Assembly: GCA_030068145.1 (NCBI GenBank)
Contig: JAPJBO010000194.1
Coordinates: forward strand, 1 to 64,000
DNA from: Diplonema papillatum
Lineage: Eukaryota > Euglenozoa > Diplonemea > Diplonemida > Diplonemidae
Direction of reading: 5' to 3'
Length of the DNA: 64,000 bases
Shown here: one piece after another, positions 31,601-41,100 of the stretch
Layout of the letters: the number at the start of each line of letters is the position of its first letter
How positions within the stretch are numbered: position 1 is the first letter of the stretch
Position numbers and translations under genes: made by a program
The notes under the pieces: generated by a model
Seen by the model: only the letters and a program-made list of their open reading frames with translations
The model's database searches: none
What the model was told of the DNA's origin: nothing

Positions 31601-33316
31601 CGCGAAGAAGACCGTGTCGACAAGCAGGAGAAAGCGAGGGTGGAAGGCAAGTCGGTCAGTCTCGCGAACACGCTCGCTGACTACAAGCTGGGCGAAGTTT
31701 GCATCGTTGTGGGAGTCGTCATCTTCTTCATGCTGTACCAAATGCTCGCCGTCCAATCCTCCAGCCAAATGCAGTGCATAACCCTCGTCAACGGTACCTC
31801 CGACGTCAGCTACATGGTGGAGGACATGACAGTCCGTTGCGATTCTTCCGAATACAAAGGCATTCGCGCCACCGCGTCGGTGTTCCTCCTGGCGTACGGC
31901 CTGGGCGTCCCCGCGTTTCTCTGCTTTGCGATCGTCCAGTACCGCAAGCGGCACAGCGAGCGGGCGACGCAGATGGTGTTCACGTTCTTGGTGGGCGGGT
32001 TCAAGGCCGGGATCTTCAAGTTCTGGCAGTGCGTGATCATGCTCCGGAAGCTGTGCCTCGTCATCGCGCTCATCTTCGTCGGGTCTGGCACCCAGGGTGC
32101 CCGCGGCGCCACGGACCACGAAGAGAGGCTGCGGGTCTACTGCCTGATCTGGATACTCACGTTCTTCCTGTTCCTCCAGGTCAAGTTCTGCCCGTACAGC
32201 ACGCGCCTGCACAATCTCACGGAGACGGTCGCCATGGCGTCCCTGGTGGTCACCCTGAACTTCGGGCTTCTCTTCTTCTCCCACCCGCAGGCCGCGGGAA
32301 CCGACGACGCGGGGCTGGAGGCCGCGTTCGAGATCCTGCTCGTCGTCCTGTTTTTGATCAACATCGCGGTGTTCATACTGTTTGGGTACGCGTTCGTCCG
32401 CGCGGCAACGACGGACGCGAGACGGAAACTCGGCGTCGCAGAAGACGAGGACTTGATGGATGCCATCGAAGCGAAACTCCGCAAGACGGCGGAGGGCATC
32501 GCATTCAAGTCGAGAGCCTCTCAAAGGCGGCACGACCAGCGCTCGATGGTTTCGCACGCCTCGGACAAGACAGCGGCATCCATCCGCAGCAAGAAGCAGG
32601 CCCGCAGCGCGCTGGACATCGACTTGCACAGAAGGCGGATGCGCGAGCGCAGCGAAGAAGCCCAGCGGAAGCTGCGGAAACAGGCGGAGGACGCGAAGCG
32701 GCGCCTGCAGGAAGAAAAGGACCGCCTCGAGCAGGAGCGGAGGCGGAAGAAGGCCGAGGAACGGTTCGTGGTCGTCGAATTGGAAGCCGGCGACCACCCG
32801 CCGCCGTGCGTCATGCAGCTGCAAAGGCGGTGCAAGAAGCCCGCCAACGACGATTCCGCGCAGGATGACGGGAAAACGTACGTGTACAAGAGGAGAACAA
32901 TTGAAATCCAAGCACATCCGACAGACGGCGAAACCGTGGTGATATCCGATGGGAAAGGCGTTCGAGACGAGATCCGCGTGCCTATTAAAGACCTCGTGCA
33001 CTACGGCCTCGTTGGGCATGAAGAAACCACGGGAAACGCCTTGAAGCACACCTTGTTCATCTCCACCATCGAAGGCAGGCGACTTGTGCTGTCGGCACCG
33101 TCGAAGGAGCTTTACAACGATTGGATAGCTTTCTTCCGCAAGCGGATCGATGACACCACGCCGCAGAAGCTGAAGAGGCCACAATCGTCGCAATCGACGG
33201 CATCCAATGCGCAGATGCCCGCCATGTCAGCGGGGTTCTTGAGCATGATTGAACCTCGGCACCGTACACTGGTAGGCACCATGAGCGCGCAGGCCAGCAC
33301 GAATATCGAGTTGTAG
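25628..33316 (+). CDS. Giant EGF/IPT/multi-TM/PH surface protein
   Basis: Single exon, 2562 residues. Signal peptide at 1-20 (MKLLGLILAASFWFAIVRGS). Residues about 30-195 are a beta-rich, possibly filamin-like region. Residues about 198-905 hold many laminin/tenascin-type EGF repeats (for example CAGHGVCSELAGCVC). Residues about 905-1270 resemble a beta-propeller. Residues about 1272-1490 carry two IPT/TIG-like folds (GGLVEVHGSGFATPF; STVVTVTGDNFVESAY), then further beta domains and a final Cys-rich module (about 1755-1850). About eight membrane segments follow from about 1853 to 2257, with a TRP-like protist pattern (VIMLRKLCLVIALIF, then LRVYCLIWILTFFLFLQVKF). The cytosolic tail has a charged coiled coil (about 2330-2380) and a PH domain (about 2375-2505) with the terminal-helix Trp (LYNDWIAFFRKRI). 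Probable plasma-membrane adhesion or sensing protein; ligand unknown. Confidence 0.9.
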   Translation: MKLLGLILAASFWFAIVRGSTGCAQYWVQWVDEGAVVVDESRRFVGSKHVRDQVTRKAMDEGNATARLQRVEMCDWEISGGGPAGTIDRFAQALAASATLTLLNATPQQRFYADLVLTYELNFSDPNASGTFSLEAVDPPGGVVTIVGPTAFAGAPVFSVQVQFGTLGIHRFSLRVVFSGAAGEVVTALTAPVTIIGRGCGSNDCAGHGVCSELAGCVCTKSAEYGIWAGANCDECADGWGGENCNLPCPVSFGEVCGGHGTCNASIGAPPACTCDRSPALGFWGGAKCDDCDGDYYGYSCTEVCPATCNPGQCYPIGGFKRAGTGCVCTGNRASTHSACAGCAPGWWGADCAHECPGSHANPCSLRGVCTAAGRCLCDAGFAASDCSHECPNGCTGQPCADGVRGDATCDCSAAPLASLNLFDADCSLSVDCVANGVVCSDHGHCHLGECVCFSGYSGPKCDIACPGTDGFVGECYGHGVCVAGACECDVGWDPATSCASCHESFSGARCDLACPAAGGRACSGRGTCLEGRCHCSVGQCGGACEFSGAGCPVAGDCSDKLAYGPACGGRCPSCVKGECDNGVNGTGVCQCDPDWHGITCSQKCPRGHKNLRCSGNGVCLESDACECSTTFYGPACEYQCDCVHVLDNNASLWYRHGSPACNPDGTCDCRDSGFAGRYCDVPCPGVFSGMACGGPSRGRCVYDQSKRAAVCECLKGFDGPLCTLCAPRHYTWDCSRYCQHGDLDAAGTACICDANYGGDNCETGCPGADAGLVCTGHGSCNASFGHPAVCVCDSGYYGDDCGVACEASRCPDAFVCTEEGRCDCPDSDAAGHYRSGVPNCTECATGWYGENCTLACECSGHGSCDRETGLTCDCTATARWHWTGQHCDVCGEHYIGDTCETFNHAPKQVSIHTTAVSSTGNPVLFSDERNRLIFAGSHGHFVAINSVDLKLYCTRIVIVPPSSFPSTSFTVVQVFGSDEYVNFVYNTPFNSAMIYRYPRNFNQFNCERSQSSRLLADYHVEDAISTRSGEYLYSLSVENTNGTTLRASDLASCTAGSALSPSCDRTLVIPFSATLLALRDGVDPDSGEDVKLLFVAGNMASWVLEVLDISQPMRPRPIDPLAKRTWVLPDCEICFLEALVSDNTMGSSRTEVFMAFETKTGPRLFVMNVTTGGTGVQLQTEPEAAVVTKGAEWRTNNLQVDRYTQEVYTTVASGSTSKLVKFRQENGRLVLDGVLDMDSRVLTKTLPDNATRILFALEEAQNVTVVSFLMYNVRALNPPAISNEGGLVEVHGSGFATPFAAPWARIGDEGEPIQATFINKNLIELTVPASQYDSTGTCGGEPVHISLHDDAFSTAWFTVDEVELLRYEVPSVSSVLPAYALESQSTVVTVTGDNFVESAYAACRFSTGTPGAPVYLYSAGKLPVGVPASAYAALCTEFCFTFVSSREVQCTSPAALRDSGIETLDVTLDGQVYSNQVKFAIVGPRVKLGISVAQTALPSSTVLRLPALDVFTLDENGNRVGAESSDSLKATVAISFKPTNNTKVPTEEHCGVVLPDVECTANEKNTAEGIHEVVIVRGKGTVPAGLVYTCLGLGTIAITAAVDDGQERLRSDPLEVSVKQGDMERLFFRDAGSAPPCTVGHEEAVIAAVLLFADGAGNVLTTQRLQELGANHMTLHAELMSNLTTAESQEIRSWDETLDLASGYEATFGSITLRAAQGVAYWFVFTAELHGATFTTKSNLVFAKDCSLEDGFYGETGVVECKQCPEYAICEYYADPATGRAEHTIFPTADYWCFPGSLVMHKCASGACKGMMPTYAAAFCEEGGSGPLCSVCLEGFGKPKGGVCSECVLATWKIVLMVFGVVFGLLLFAGYSVYTLQQGTSSEKGIMLRMMFSHLQVLSVLLRLEVPWKLTRVWKAFEAMLLVSDSSNLDMSGLKDLDCLTTPFTLYMFTMSLPAVFIPVSLCVYAFAQLLRWRERRWKSVKEDTTNWINREEDRVDKQEKARVEGKSVSLANTLADYKLGEVCIVVGVVIFFMLYQMLAVQSSSQMQCITLVNGTSDVSYMVEDMTVRCDSSEYKGIRATASVFLLAYGLGVPAFLCFAIVQYRKRHSERATQMVFTFLVGGFKAGIFKFWQCVIMLRKLCLVIALIFVGSGTQGARGATDHEERLRVYCLIWILTFFLFLQVKFCPYSTRLHNLTETVAMASLVVTLNFGLLFFSHPQAAGTDDAGLEAAFEILLVVLFLINIAVFILFGYAFVRAATTDARRKLGVAEDEDLMDAIEAKLRKTAEGIAFKSRASQRRHDQRSMVSHASDKTAASIRSKKQARSALDIDLHRRRMRERSEEAQRKLRKQAEDAKRRLQEEKDRLEQERRRKKAEERFVVVELEAGDHPPPCVMQLQRRCKKPANDDSAQDDGKTYVYKRRTIEIQAHPTDGETVVISDGKGVRDEIRVPIKDLVHYGLVGHEETTGNALKHTLFISTIEGRRLVLSAPSKELYNDWIAFFRKRIDDTTPQKLKRPQSSQSTASNAQMPAMSAGFLSMIEPRHRTLVGTMSAQASTNIEL

Positions 33317-33654
33317 GTAGTCGCAGGCAACCCATGACTAGCTGCACGCCGCGGAATGCCCCTGGGGCAGGGTCAAATATTTCGGCATCGGCCCGGCCGG
33401 CCAACCTAACTGACGCTCGCATACGCGCGAAAGAGATAGAGCGATTGTAGCGTCACGTGAAAATGACCGTCCAAACAACTCGCGTGTCTGGTTGGACAAG
33501 AGCTCTGCGCCCCCCCCCCCCGTATCGTTTTGCTCCTGGTACCCGAACGCCCGCTGAGAGTCCCCCCCCCCTCTTTCTTTCATTTTGATCGTTCGATGTA
33601 CGTGCTCCGGGAGCGATGGCGTCTAATCCAGATGGGGTGTTTTTTGTGTATGGT

Positions 33655-33760
33655 AACAACCGCGATTGTCATTATCAAAAAGTGACGGTTGGCAGCGTAC
33701 TGTGGAAATTACCACACAGGTGATAGCACATACGCACAAACAAAACAGTGTCTGCGCTTG
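33655..33760. repeat. Dispersed repeat family 1, copy 3
   Basis: GGTAACAACCGCGATTGTC, then GGTTGGCAGCGTACTGTGGA, then ACGCACAAACAAAACAGTG. Same block order as copies 1 and 2. Confidence 0.65.
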
Positions 33761-34004
33761 GGGTTGGGGGAAAAAAGAACGGAGGCACACTTCTACACGT
33801 TTCGCTGCCTCCAGCCTGACTGCCGCTTTTGCCCGTTCTTCTTGTTCGCGCAAGTATACACGTGTGTTCGTCTGGGACCTCCTGGCGAGATTCTTGAAAG
33901 TCAAGGCTTCTTTCGCTCAGTACCCCGGGACTGCCTACTGGTCTAGCCTCTTCCACACCACCTCCTGTCGTCGGGCTGCGGTGGAGGCGGTTGAGCATAC
34001 AAGT

Positions 34005-34060
34005 GGGAAAACGATCAACCGGCACGCACAAACAAAACGAAGCGCCTGTATTTTTTTGGG
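34005..34060. repeat. Dispersed repeat family 1, 3' fragment (copy 4)
   Basis: AAGTGGGAAAACGATCAACC, then GGCACGCACAAACAAAACGA. Identical block at 39090-39130. Confidence 0.7.
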
Positions 34061-34344
34061 CGGGCTATTGCCAAAAGGAGGAGAGCCCGCGAAACAACGT
34101 GTCAACACACGCCTGCCAGGCGGTCTCGTCCGCCAGTCAGAACGCCCCCGGCTGCGCCACCATCGGTGCAACAATCATCTTTGACTGGGCCACGCCCACG
34201 GCGCAACGACTTGCGCCCGCCGTAGTAGTACGGGATAGTAGTGGGGCGACCGGATACTCCTCGGAGAGATGGTCCCTGCACTCTACCTCGTCTCTCTCTT
34301 TTTTTTTTTTGCGATGACCACTTTCTGCTTCCCTCGAGAACAGT

Positions 34345-34420
34345 ATTTGTTACAGCGAAAAAGAACGTGGCGGCGGTTTAACCAGAACACATGTAGGTTA
34401 AATCGCACAAACAAAACGTC
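34345..34420. repeat. Dispersed repeat family 1, diverged copy 5
   Basis: TTTGTTACAGCGAAAAAGAA, then CGGTTTAACC, then CGCACAAACAAAACGTCCC. Weaker match than the other copies. Confidence 0.4.
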
Positions 34421-35004
34421 CCCACGTGTGAATCGCCACCTTCCCACGGATCGTATTGGGGCTACTTTGGCACCCACACGGGTTACCTGTGTAGCCGTTT
34501 TCGCTAGTGTGACCAAAGACCTCTATAGAGTGAACAAACCAACAAAACCCCCAGGAGAATGTTCTGTATGGGGGCACCCTATAGCTTTCCCGGGAGAGCT
34601 AAATTTGAGTGTTTTAAATATACCATAATCTCTAGCTCATTAAAACTACGCACTTCTTCCCCTCAGCGTCGAAATACGCACCCGACGTCGAAGTCTTTTA
34701 GAGCAAGAATGTTCCGGTCCCACTGAACCATCCAGCCATCCGGGTTTCTTTTTTGCCATTGCAATGAGCATACCCTAAAGACACAATCCTATGCTGGAAA
34801 GGAATTCCACTCCAGCTTAGTACCCCGTTTTCACAATTCTTTTGACGACCACACCAATCCGAACGATAGCGCAGCCGCACCGATCGCCGAGAGGAAAATA
34901 ATGGAGATTTCCCTCCATCCCTTCGCACCCGCCTTTTTGTTTAGTAACAATCGGTCAACCGGAGACTTTAAAATACCGACCTTCTAATCCACAAATAACG
35001 CTAA

Positions 35005-35165
35005 CAATCTTGCTTGGTTGCCCTTCAATGTATCGTGCAGGCTAAAAAGACGTAGGTAGCGTGTTTTTGTGGTTGATCAGAATTCCTTACCTGAAACACA
35101 CAGGGTAAATAGTGGGAAAACCGATCACACGGCACGCACAAACAAAACAAAGCGCCTGTCTTTCT
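35005..35165. repeat. Dispersed repeat family 1, long copy 6
   Basis: A long form: GGTTGCCCTTCAATGTATCG, GGCTAAAAAGACGTAGGTAG, CAGAATTCCTTACCTGAAAC, then GTGGGAAAACCGATCACACG and the terminal CGCACAAACAAAACAAAGCG. Closely matched at 38990-39150. Confidence 0.8.
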
Positions 35166-36585
35166 CATTGCACCAGCAACAACGCGTAGTCTTTCCCCCC
35201 TGAGGGTTGGCTGTCCCCAGAAGTACACCGGTAGCTCCCGTTCAGCCGACTTCCCGCGCTCTTCTTAAAAGGTAAACGGTATCTTCTCTCTGAGGCAGGT
35301 ATTTACCGTGCAAAGGTGGTCGATGCATCCTCCTGCATGCGAACTTTCACTCCAACCTCTCGAAGTTTCATGCAAAGCTTCGCTCGAACAAACTGAATGA
35401 TCCTGTTGTTTCTTCGCCGTGTTTACGAGTACGATAAAACGTCTTGTTGTGCTGCAAGAGAGGCCAGTCTCTCGGAAGTCATTGGACCTCTGTCTCCAAT
35501 CAACTGACTGCACGGCCTTTTTTTCCCCGTTGGCACCTTGAGCAACTTGCTGTGCTACCACGAATCGCCCCGAATCTATTGTCCTCCAAGTTTTCCCGGG
35601 GTTGCAAACCAGATGTGCTGTCGCGGTCCAGGCACCCGTGGTACTTTGCGACCGTCTCGCACGTTGTGCAAATTGTTATCCGGAAACCGTGGGCAAGGCA
35701 GCATTACGCAATTGCAACCGTGTGTTGCACACATACCATTCCAAGCGTGCATCCCCGCCCCCTATTTCGAGTAGCGCACGGCGGCTGTCTGTGGCGAGCT
35801 ACGAACAGCCGCCTGACAAATCAGACTCACACCGCTGTCCTGTCTGCAGATATACAGGTTCCGCGCTGATGTTGGTCCGCCTAATTCGTCCGTGGCTTGA
35901 AGGACCGAAACACGGCGGGATGGGACTATTGCGGTGTTGAGCCCATTATCTATTCCAAGCACATTCTTGGAATCCCCCCCCTCAATTTCTCAATTTCTTT
36001 GAAGAAGACCTAGTGCCAGCAACAAGCATGTATGGGAGGCAAGCGTTTTGGGAGTGCTAAACTAGTCGACAGTGCTCCGCACCACACGCTCTGACCTGCC
36101 GCAGGAATCGAAGAAATGAGAAAGAAAGAAACAGTCAAAACCCGTCACCCCGTGGCAGAGGTCAAGCAAAAAATGAAAATAATTGCCCAGCTACTGTGCA
36201 CGCAAGCAACAGACGTACGGTAGAGACCCTCTATAAAAGAAACAAACCAACCTAGCGTAGGCTAGGCGGGCTAGTGTGACACAACGCTGTCGTCGGGGGC
36301 GGGGAAGGCGAATCCCGCCGAAAAGAACCGATTGGCCGGGCGCTGTGAGTCCCTTGAAAACAAAGGATATTCCTTTCTGCTTCGTTTCTTGCCAAGTTGC
36401 CTTTGCTGGGAGTGCGCCCGTTGCGCTTTTGTTTGAGTACAACCCTACCCCAAACGTTGTTTTGTTCCTTCCAGTTACCTTTTCCTTCTCGGCACCGAGG
36501 TCGTTGCATTCCGGAATGCTACTGCACTCGGTGCTCTGCGACAGAAGATAGGAACGACGAAGCAGGGTTTGTCACGTACGGTGGG

Positions 36586-38070
36586 GTCTCCCTCGTAGGG
36601 CAGTGATCATGGCAAACGTTGAACGTTTGACAAAACGTTTATGTGTTGTTGCCTGGCGCAGGACCCAATGCCGGAGCAGCATTGTCCGAGTCATTTATAC
36701 TCGAAGCGCCCCGGTTCAGCAGACGCCTGTGCTATTCCTGCCGACAAAGTTCGTAGTGACAGCTGTATAGGGGTGGACCGGTTTAGTAACATAACCGGTC
36801 TCTCCCTGAGGGCAGTGATCATGGCAAACGTTGAACGTTTGACAAAACGTTTATGTGTTGTTGCCTGGCGCAGGACCCAATGCCGGAGCAGCATTGTCCG
36901 AGTCATTTATACTCGAAGCGCCCCGGTTCAGCAGACGCCTGTGCTATTCCTGCCGACAAAGTTCGTAGTGACAGCTGTATAGGGGTGGACCGGTTTAGTA
37001 ACATAACCGGTCTCTCCCTGAGGGCAGTGATCATGGCAAACGTTGAACGTTTGACAAAACGTTTATGTGTTGTTGCCTGGCGCAGGACCCAATGCCGGAG
37101 CAGCATTGTCCGAGTCATTTATACTCGAAGCGCCCCGGTTCAGCAGACGCCTGTGCTATTCCTGCCGACAAAGTTCGTAGTGACAGCTGTATAGGGGTGG
37201 ACCGGTTTAGTAACATAACCGGTCTCTCCCTGAGGGCAGTGATCATGGCAAACGTTGAACGTTTGACAAAACGTTTATGTGTTGTTGCCTGGCGCAGGAC
37301 CCAATGCCGGAGCAGCATTGTCCGAGTCATTTATACTCGAAGCGCCCCGGTTCAGCAGACGCCTGTGCTATTCCTGCCGACAAAGTTCGTAGTGACAGCT
37401 GTATAGGGGTGGACCGGTTTAGTAACATAACCGGTCTCTCCCTGAGGGCAGTGATCATGGCAAACGTTGAACGTTTGACAAAACGTTTATGTGTTGTTGC
37501 CTGGCGCAGGACCCAAGGCCGGAACAGCATTGTCCGAGTCATTTATACTCGAAGCGCCCCGGTTCAGCAGACGCCTGTGCTATTCCTGCCGACAAAGTTC
37601 GTAGTGACAGCTGTATAGGGGTGGACCGGTTTAGTAACATAACCGGTCTCTCCCTGAGGGCAGTGATCATGGCAAACGTTGAACGTTTGACAAAACGTTT
37701 ACGTGTTGTTGCCTGGCGCAGGACCCAAGGCCGGAACAGCATTGTCCGAGTCATTTATACTCGAAGCGCCCCGGTTCAGCAGACGCCTGTGCTATTCCTG
37801 CCGACAAAGTTCGTAGTGACAGCTGTATAGGGGTGGACCGGTTTAGTACCATAACCGGTCTCTCCCTGAGGGCAGTGATCATGGCAAACGTTGAACGTTT
37901 GACAAAACGTTTACGTGTTGTTGCCTGGCGCAGGACCCAAGGCCGGAACAGCATTGTCCGAGTCATTTATACTCGAAGCGCCCCGGTTCAGCAGACGCCT
38001 GTGCTTTTCCTGCTGACAAAGTTCGTAGACGCAGCTGTATAGGGGTGGACCGGTTTAGGCTCATAACCGG
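36586..38070. repeat. 212-bp tandem satellite, seven units
   Basis: The ATGGCAAACGTTGAACG landmark recurs at 36610, 36822, 37034, 37246, 37458, 37670 and 37882, exactly 212 bp apart. The first four units look identical. Later units share derived changes (CAATGCCGGAGCAG becoming CAAGGCCGGAACAG, then TTATGTG becoming TTACGTG) and the last degrades. Each unit contains a GACCGGTT/AACCGGTC dyad. The array ends about 90 bp before the ATG of the gene at 38157. The unit is homologous to about 44850-44990 upstream of RACK1-A. Confidence 0.97.
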
Positions 38071-38156
38071 CTCGTTTTCCTTTAAAAAGCGATTCACAGT
38101 CTGGAAAAGCAAACTCTGGCAACAGGCGTGGGCGCAACCAGGGGAGAAAGGCGACG

Positions 38157-41100
38157 ATGCGATTTCGCCCGGAAACAACGGCCGGCGGCGCGGTGCGGTA
38201 CGTGGCCGTGGACCTCGACCGCGACGCGGCGGAACGGCACGCTTTCAGCGCCGCGCGCAACGTGCGCGCCGACGAGAGCTTCGAGGCCGCGTACCAGCAC
38301 GAGAAGAATGCGGGGAACTCGCTGCTGGGCGTCCTCCACGACCGTGTGTTGCCCCCCGCAGTTCCCGCTTTCTACCGCGGCATCGGAGAAACAGCGGAAC
38401 TGCCGGAATTCCAAATCCACGGGGCCGGCAAGTGCCCCGTGGATTTTGGAGAGCTCTATCCTTCCATCTCGAAGTCACCTTCTCCCGTGATACCGGCGGA
38501 TGCTGTTCAGCCGAGTGCTGCGGTTGCGCTTCTCAACGAGAGGACCGGGCTGCGGTACAAGCAGGTGACGGACGTCATTCAAAGGCAACCTCTGGTCGGC
38601 CGGTCTCTCGACGGGTTCAAAGGGGAAGGAGGCGTGGCGCACGAAAAAGAAGAGCCGTCGCTTCCGTTCCCAACGTTCGCCGACGGGGGCCCGTTCCCCG
38701 CGGTACTCGCGTCGCCCGCCAACTACGGCCACGTCTGCAGAACGGCGCCGCTGGTACCCAGGGACGACCGTCTTGCCCTCGCGGACGAGCCGCCCGAACC
38801 GTCGCCCGGCGGGCAGAGCTCCGAGGACGCCGCCGCGACGGAGCCGCTGGCTTCGCCTTCGTCTCTTGTCTTCGGGAACGTCTCCCTCCCGCTTCCTCCC
38901 CCGGGCGCTGTCGTCCGCCTGCAGAGGCACAGAGTGCCCGCCATGCACGAGATCGAAAAGGTGCGTTTTCTTGTTTTAGTACTAACAATCTAGCGGGTTG
39001 CCCTGTGTAATGTTTTGTGCAGGCGAAAAAGACGTGGGCAGCGTGTTTTGGATCAGAATTCCTTACCTGAAATACACACAGGGTAAATACAAGTGGGAAA
39101 ACGATCACCCGGCACGCACAAACAAAACGAAGCGCTTGTCTTTTTTGTATGAGCACCTGCGTAAGCGTCCAACAAACTTTAACTAGAAACTTTAGCTTCA
39201 AAAAGTGTACACGAACGAAGCCATGCATGCTCCCCCCCCAAACCCCCCCAGTACGTATTAGCTTTAAAAGAACCCATTCGACGAAGGTCACCGGTGACTC
39301 TACAATCCCGGGTTCTCAAGCGAACCATAACTCTAAAAAAGACCCTCTTTGTAGTTGTATTGTTTCTCCTCCGTCGGAATGAGCACAAGCAGTCCCTCGA
39401 GTATTTCCTTGCATAATCGGTGTTAAGCACCTGCTTTGTAGGAAATATTTGAGAAGGCTGCCAGTAGTAATGCGCTGTAGCCCACACGAAACGCAGGTAA
39501 ATCTGGATTTAGTGGCGGGTGCAAGCCTTCAACAAAGTACATGGGTGTTAGGACCACCCTTAGCGAGTCTAGAGGTAACCGTTTGCTCAGTCCGGCGTTT
39601 GCGCAAACCCGAACCTTTTTTGCCCAGTCCGGCGTTTGTGCAAACCCGAACCTTTTTGTCCAGTCCTGCATTTGTGCAACCCGAACCGGTCAGGCGTTTG
39701 TGCAAACCCGAACCTTTTTGCCGGTCCGGCGTTTGTCCAACCCGAATCGTTTTGCTCAGTCTGGCTGGTTGGTGGCACCTCGCTTGCCAGATGAAGCTGG
39801 CGACAGACGGCACTTCTCCCATGTGCAAACACTACACGAGCCCTACTCGGTTACAACCTGCGAGGCCGAGTAGCACGCTTGCGCTGCTGGAAGTTGCAAA
39901 CAGTGCAATAACCTCAACGCTCTTTTCCTAGACCTGCCGAACGTGACCAAGTAAGTGACGTTCTTCCAATTCGAGTATGCCATTGAGGGAAAAGTAAGCT
40001 GCTGCGGCCGCAAAAACTCTTCCGCTACAAGATTTCGCTCACAACTTCAAGAAGGAGTACGCTTACAAGTGCTCGGAAATCAGTACCATCTTCCTGACAA
40101 CGGTGAGTGCCGTGGACAACTTCTATAGCTTGTCCTGGGCATAAATGGATCATTGTGTCAGTCTTTTTGACCGTCGTTTGCTTCTTTGGAAAGCGATGTG
40201 CTCAATCCTTCTGTTTAAGCTCTTAGAACTTTTTCCTTACCACAGAATGTAAAAATGGGAAATTTTCAGATCTGGCGACTGAAGGCGAGAGGTGCATCCT
40301 CAGGTCCAAAGAACGGCGGCAATGGAAAGATCGAGCTCAAAATAGCCCATTCCGTACCTCAGAATTGTTTTTTCCTGACCTGAGGGCCACCTACCAGGGC
40401 CGTCCTAGAGGCGACCTCAAAATGGTCGCGTCTTAGATTTTCACTATATACCTGATTGTGCATCAACCTCAACAACGAGAACAATCGCGCAGGACTACAC
40501 GCAATGGAGCGCGCTGTCAAGCTGCTGCTCGGCGGACGGCGGACACGGGTCGGACATATTCGACACGGTGCTCGCCCCGTTCGTTTTCGACGAAGACGAC
40601 GGCAGAAGCGACGCGGGCCTTCTACAGGGAGGTCGCGTCTTAGATTTTCACTATATACCTGATTGTGCATCAACCTCAACAACGAGAACAATCACGCAGG
40701 ACTACACGCAATGGAGCGCGCCGTCAAGCTGCTGCTCGGCGGACGGCGGACACGGGTCGGACATATTCGACACGGTGCTCGCCCCGTTCGTTTTCGACGA
40801 AGACGACGGCAGAAGCGACGCGGGAAGCCTGGCGCCGGCCTTCAACAGGGAGGTCGCGTCGCACGACCGCGACCGGGCGCGCGCGCACCCGTTCGGCTGG
40901 CCGCTGCCCCCGGCGCTGTTCGGCGGCCGCGGCGGGGCCCAGGCCCCCGGCCATCGTCGGCCGCTGCGCAGCCGGGTCATTTTGCCGTACCAAATGACGT
41001 TTTCGGCCCTCCGCAACGTGTACCCGCACCTCTCGCCCTTATACCTCTGCACGGACCTAGAGTCCGGGGAGCGCGTGTTCCTGGAGTGGGTCGAGGCGTT

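Larger units (their letters stand above)
33317..36585. other. Intergenic; repeat family 1 cluster, no gene recognised
   Basis: Four family-1 pieces (33655, 34005, 34345, 35005) lie within 1.5 kb. Two ACCTCTATA/CCCTCTATA..GAACAAACCAAC segments (34518 and 36228) form another short repeat. Open frames such as 35444-35869 show no family features. The 33317-33650 segment is the 3' flank of the giant gene, with C10 and C9 runs. Confidence 0.45.

Noticed and set aside
31448-33193. 581-residue minus-strand frame
   Set aside because: Shadow of the TM/PH part of the giant gene; no domain, low-complexity Arg/His/Leu content.
36610-38042. Seven identical-looking 113-residue plus frames and 71-residue minus frames
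   Set aside because: They are products of the 212-bp satellite period; both strands are open equally and no codon bias or start context supports translation.
36586-38070. CRISPR array
   Set aside because: Units are contiguous 212-bp copies with no unique spacers, and the context is eukaryotic.
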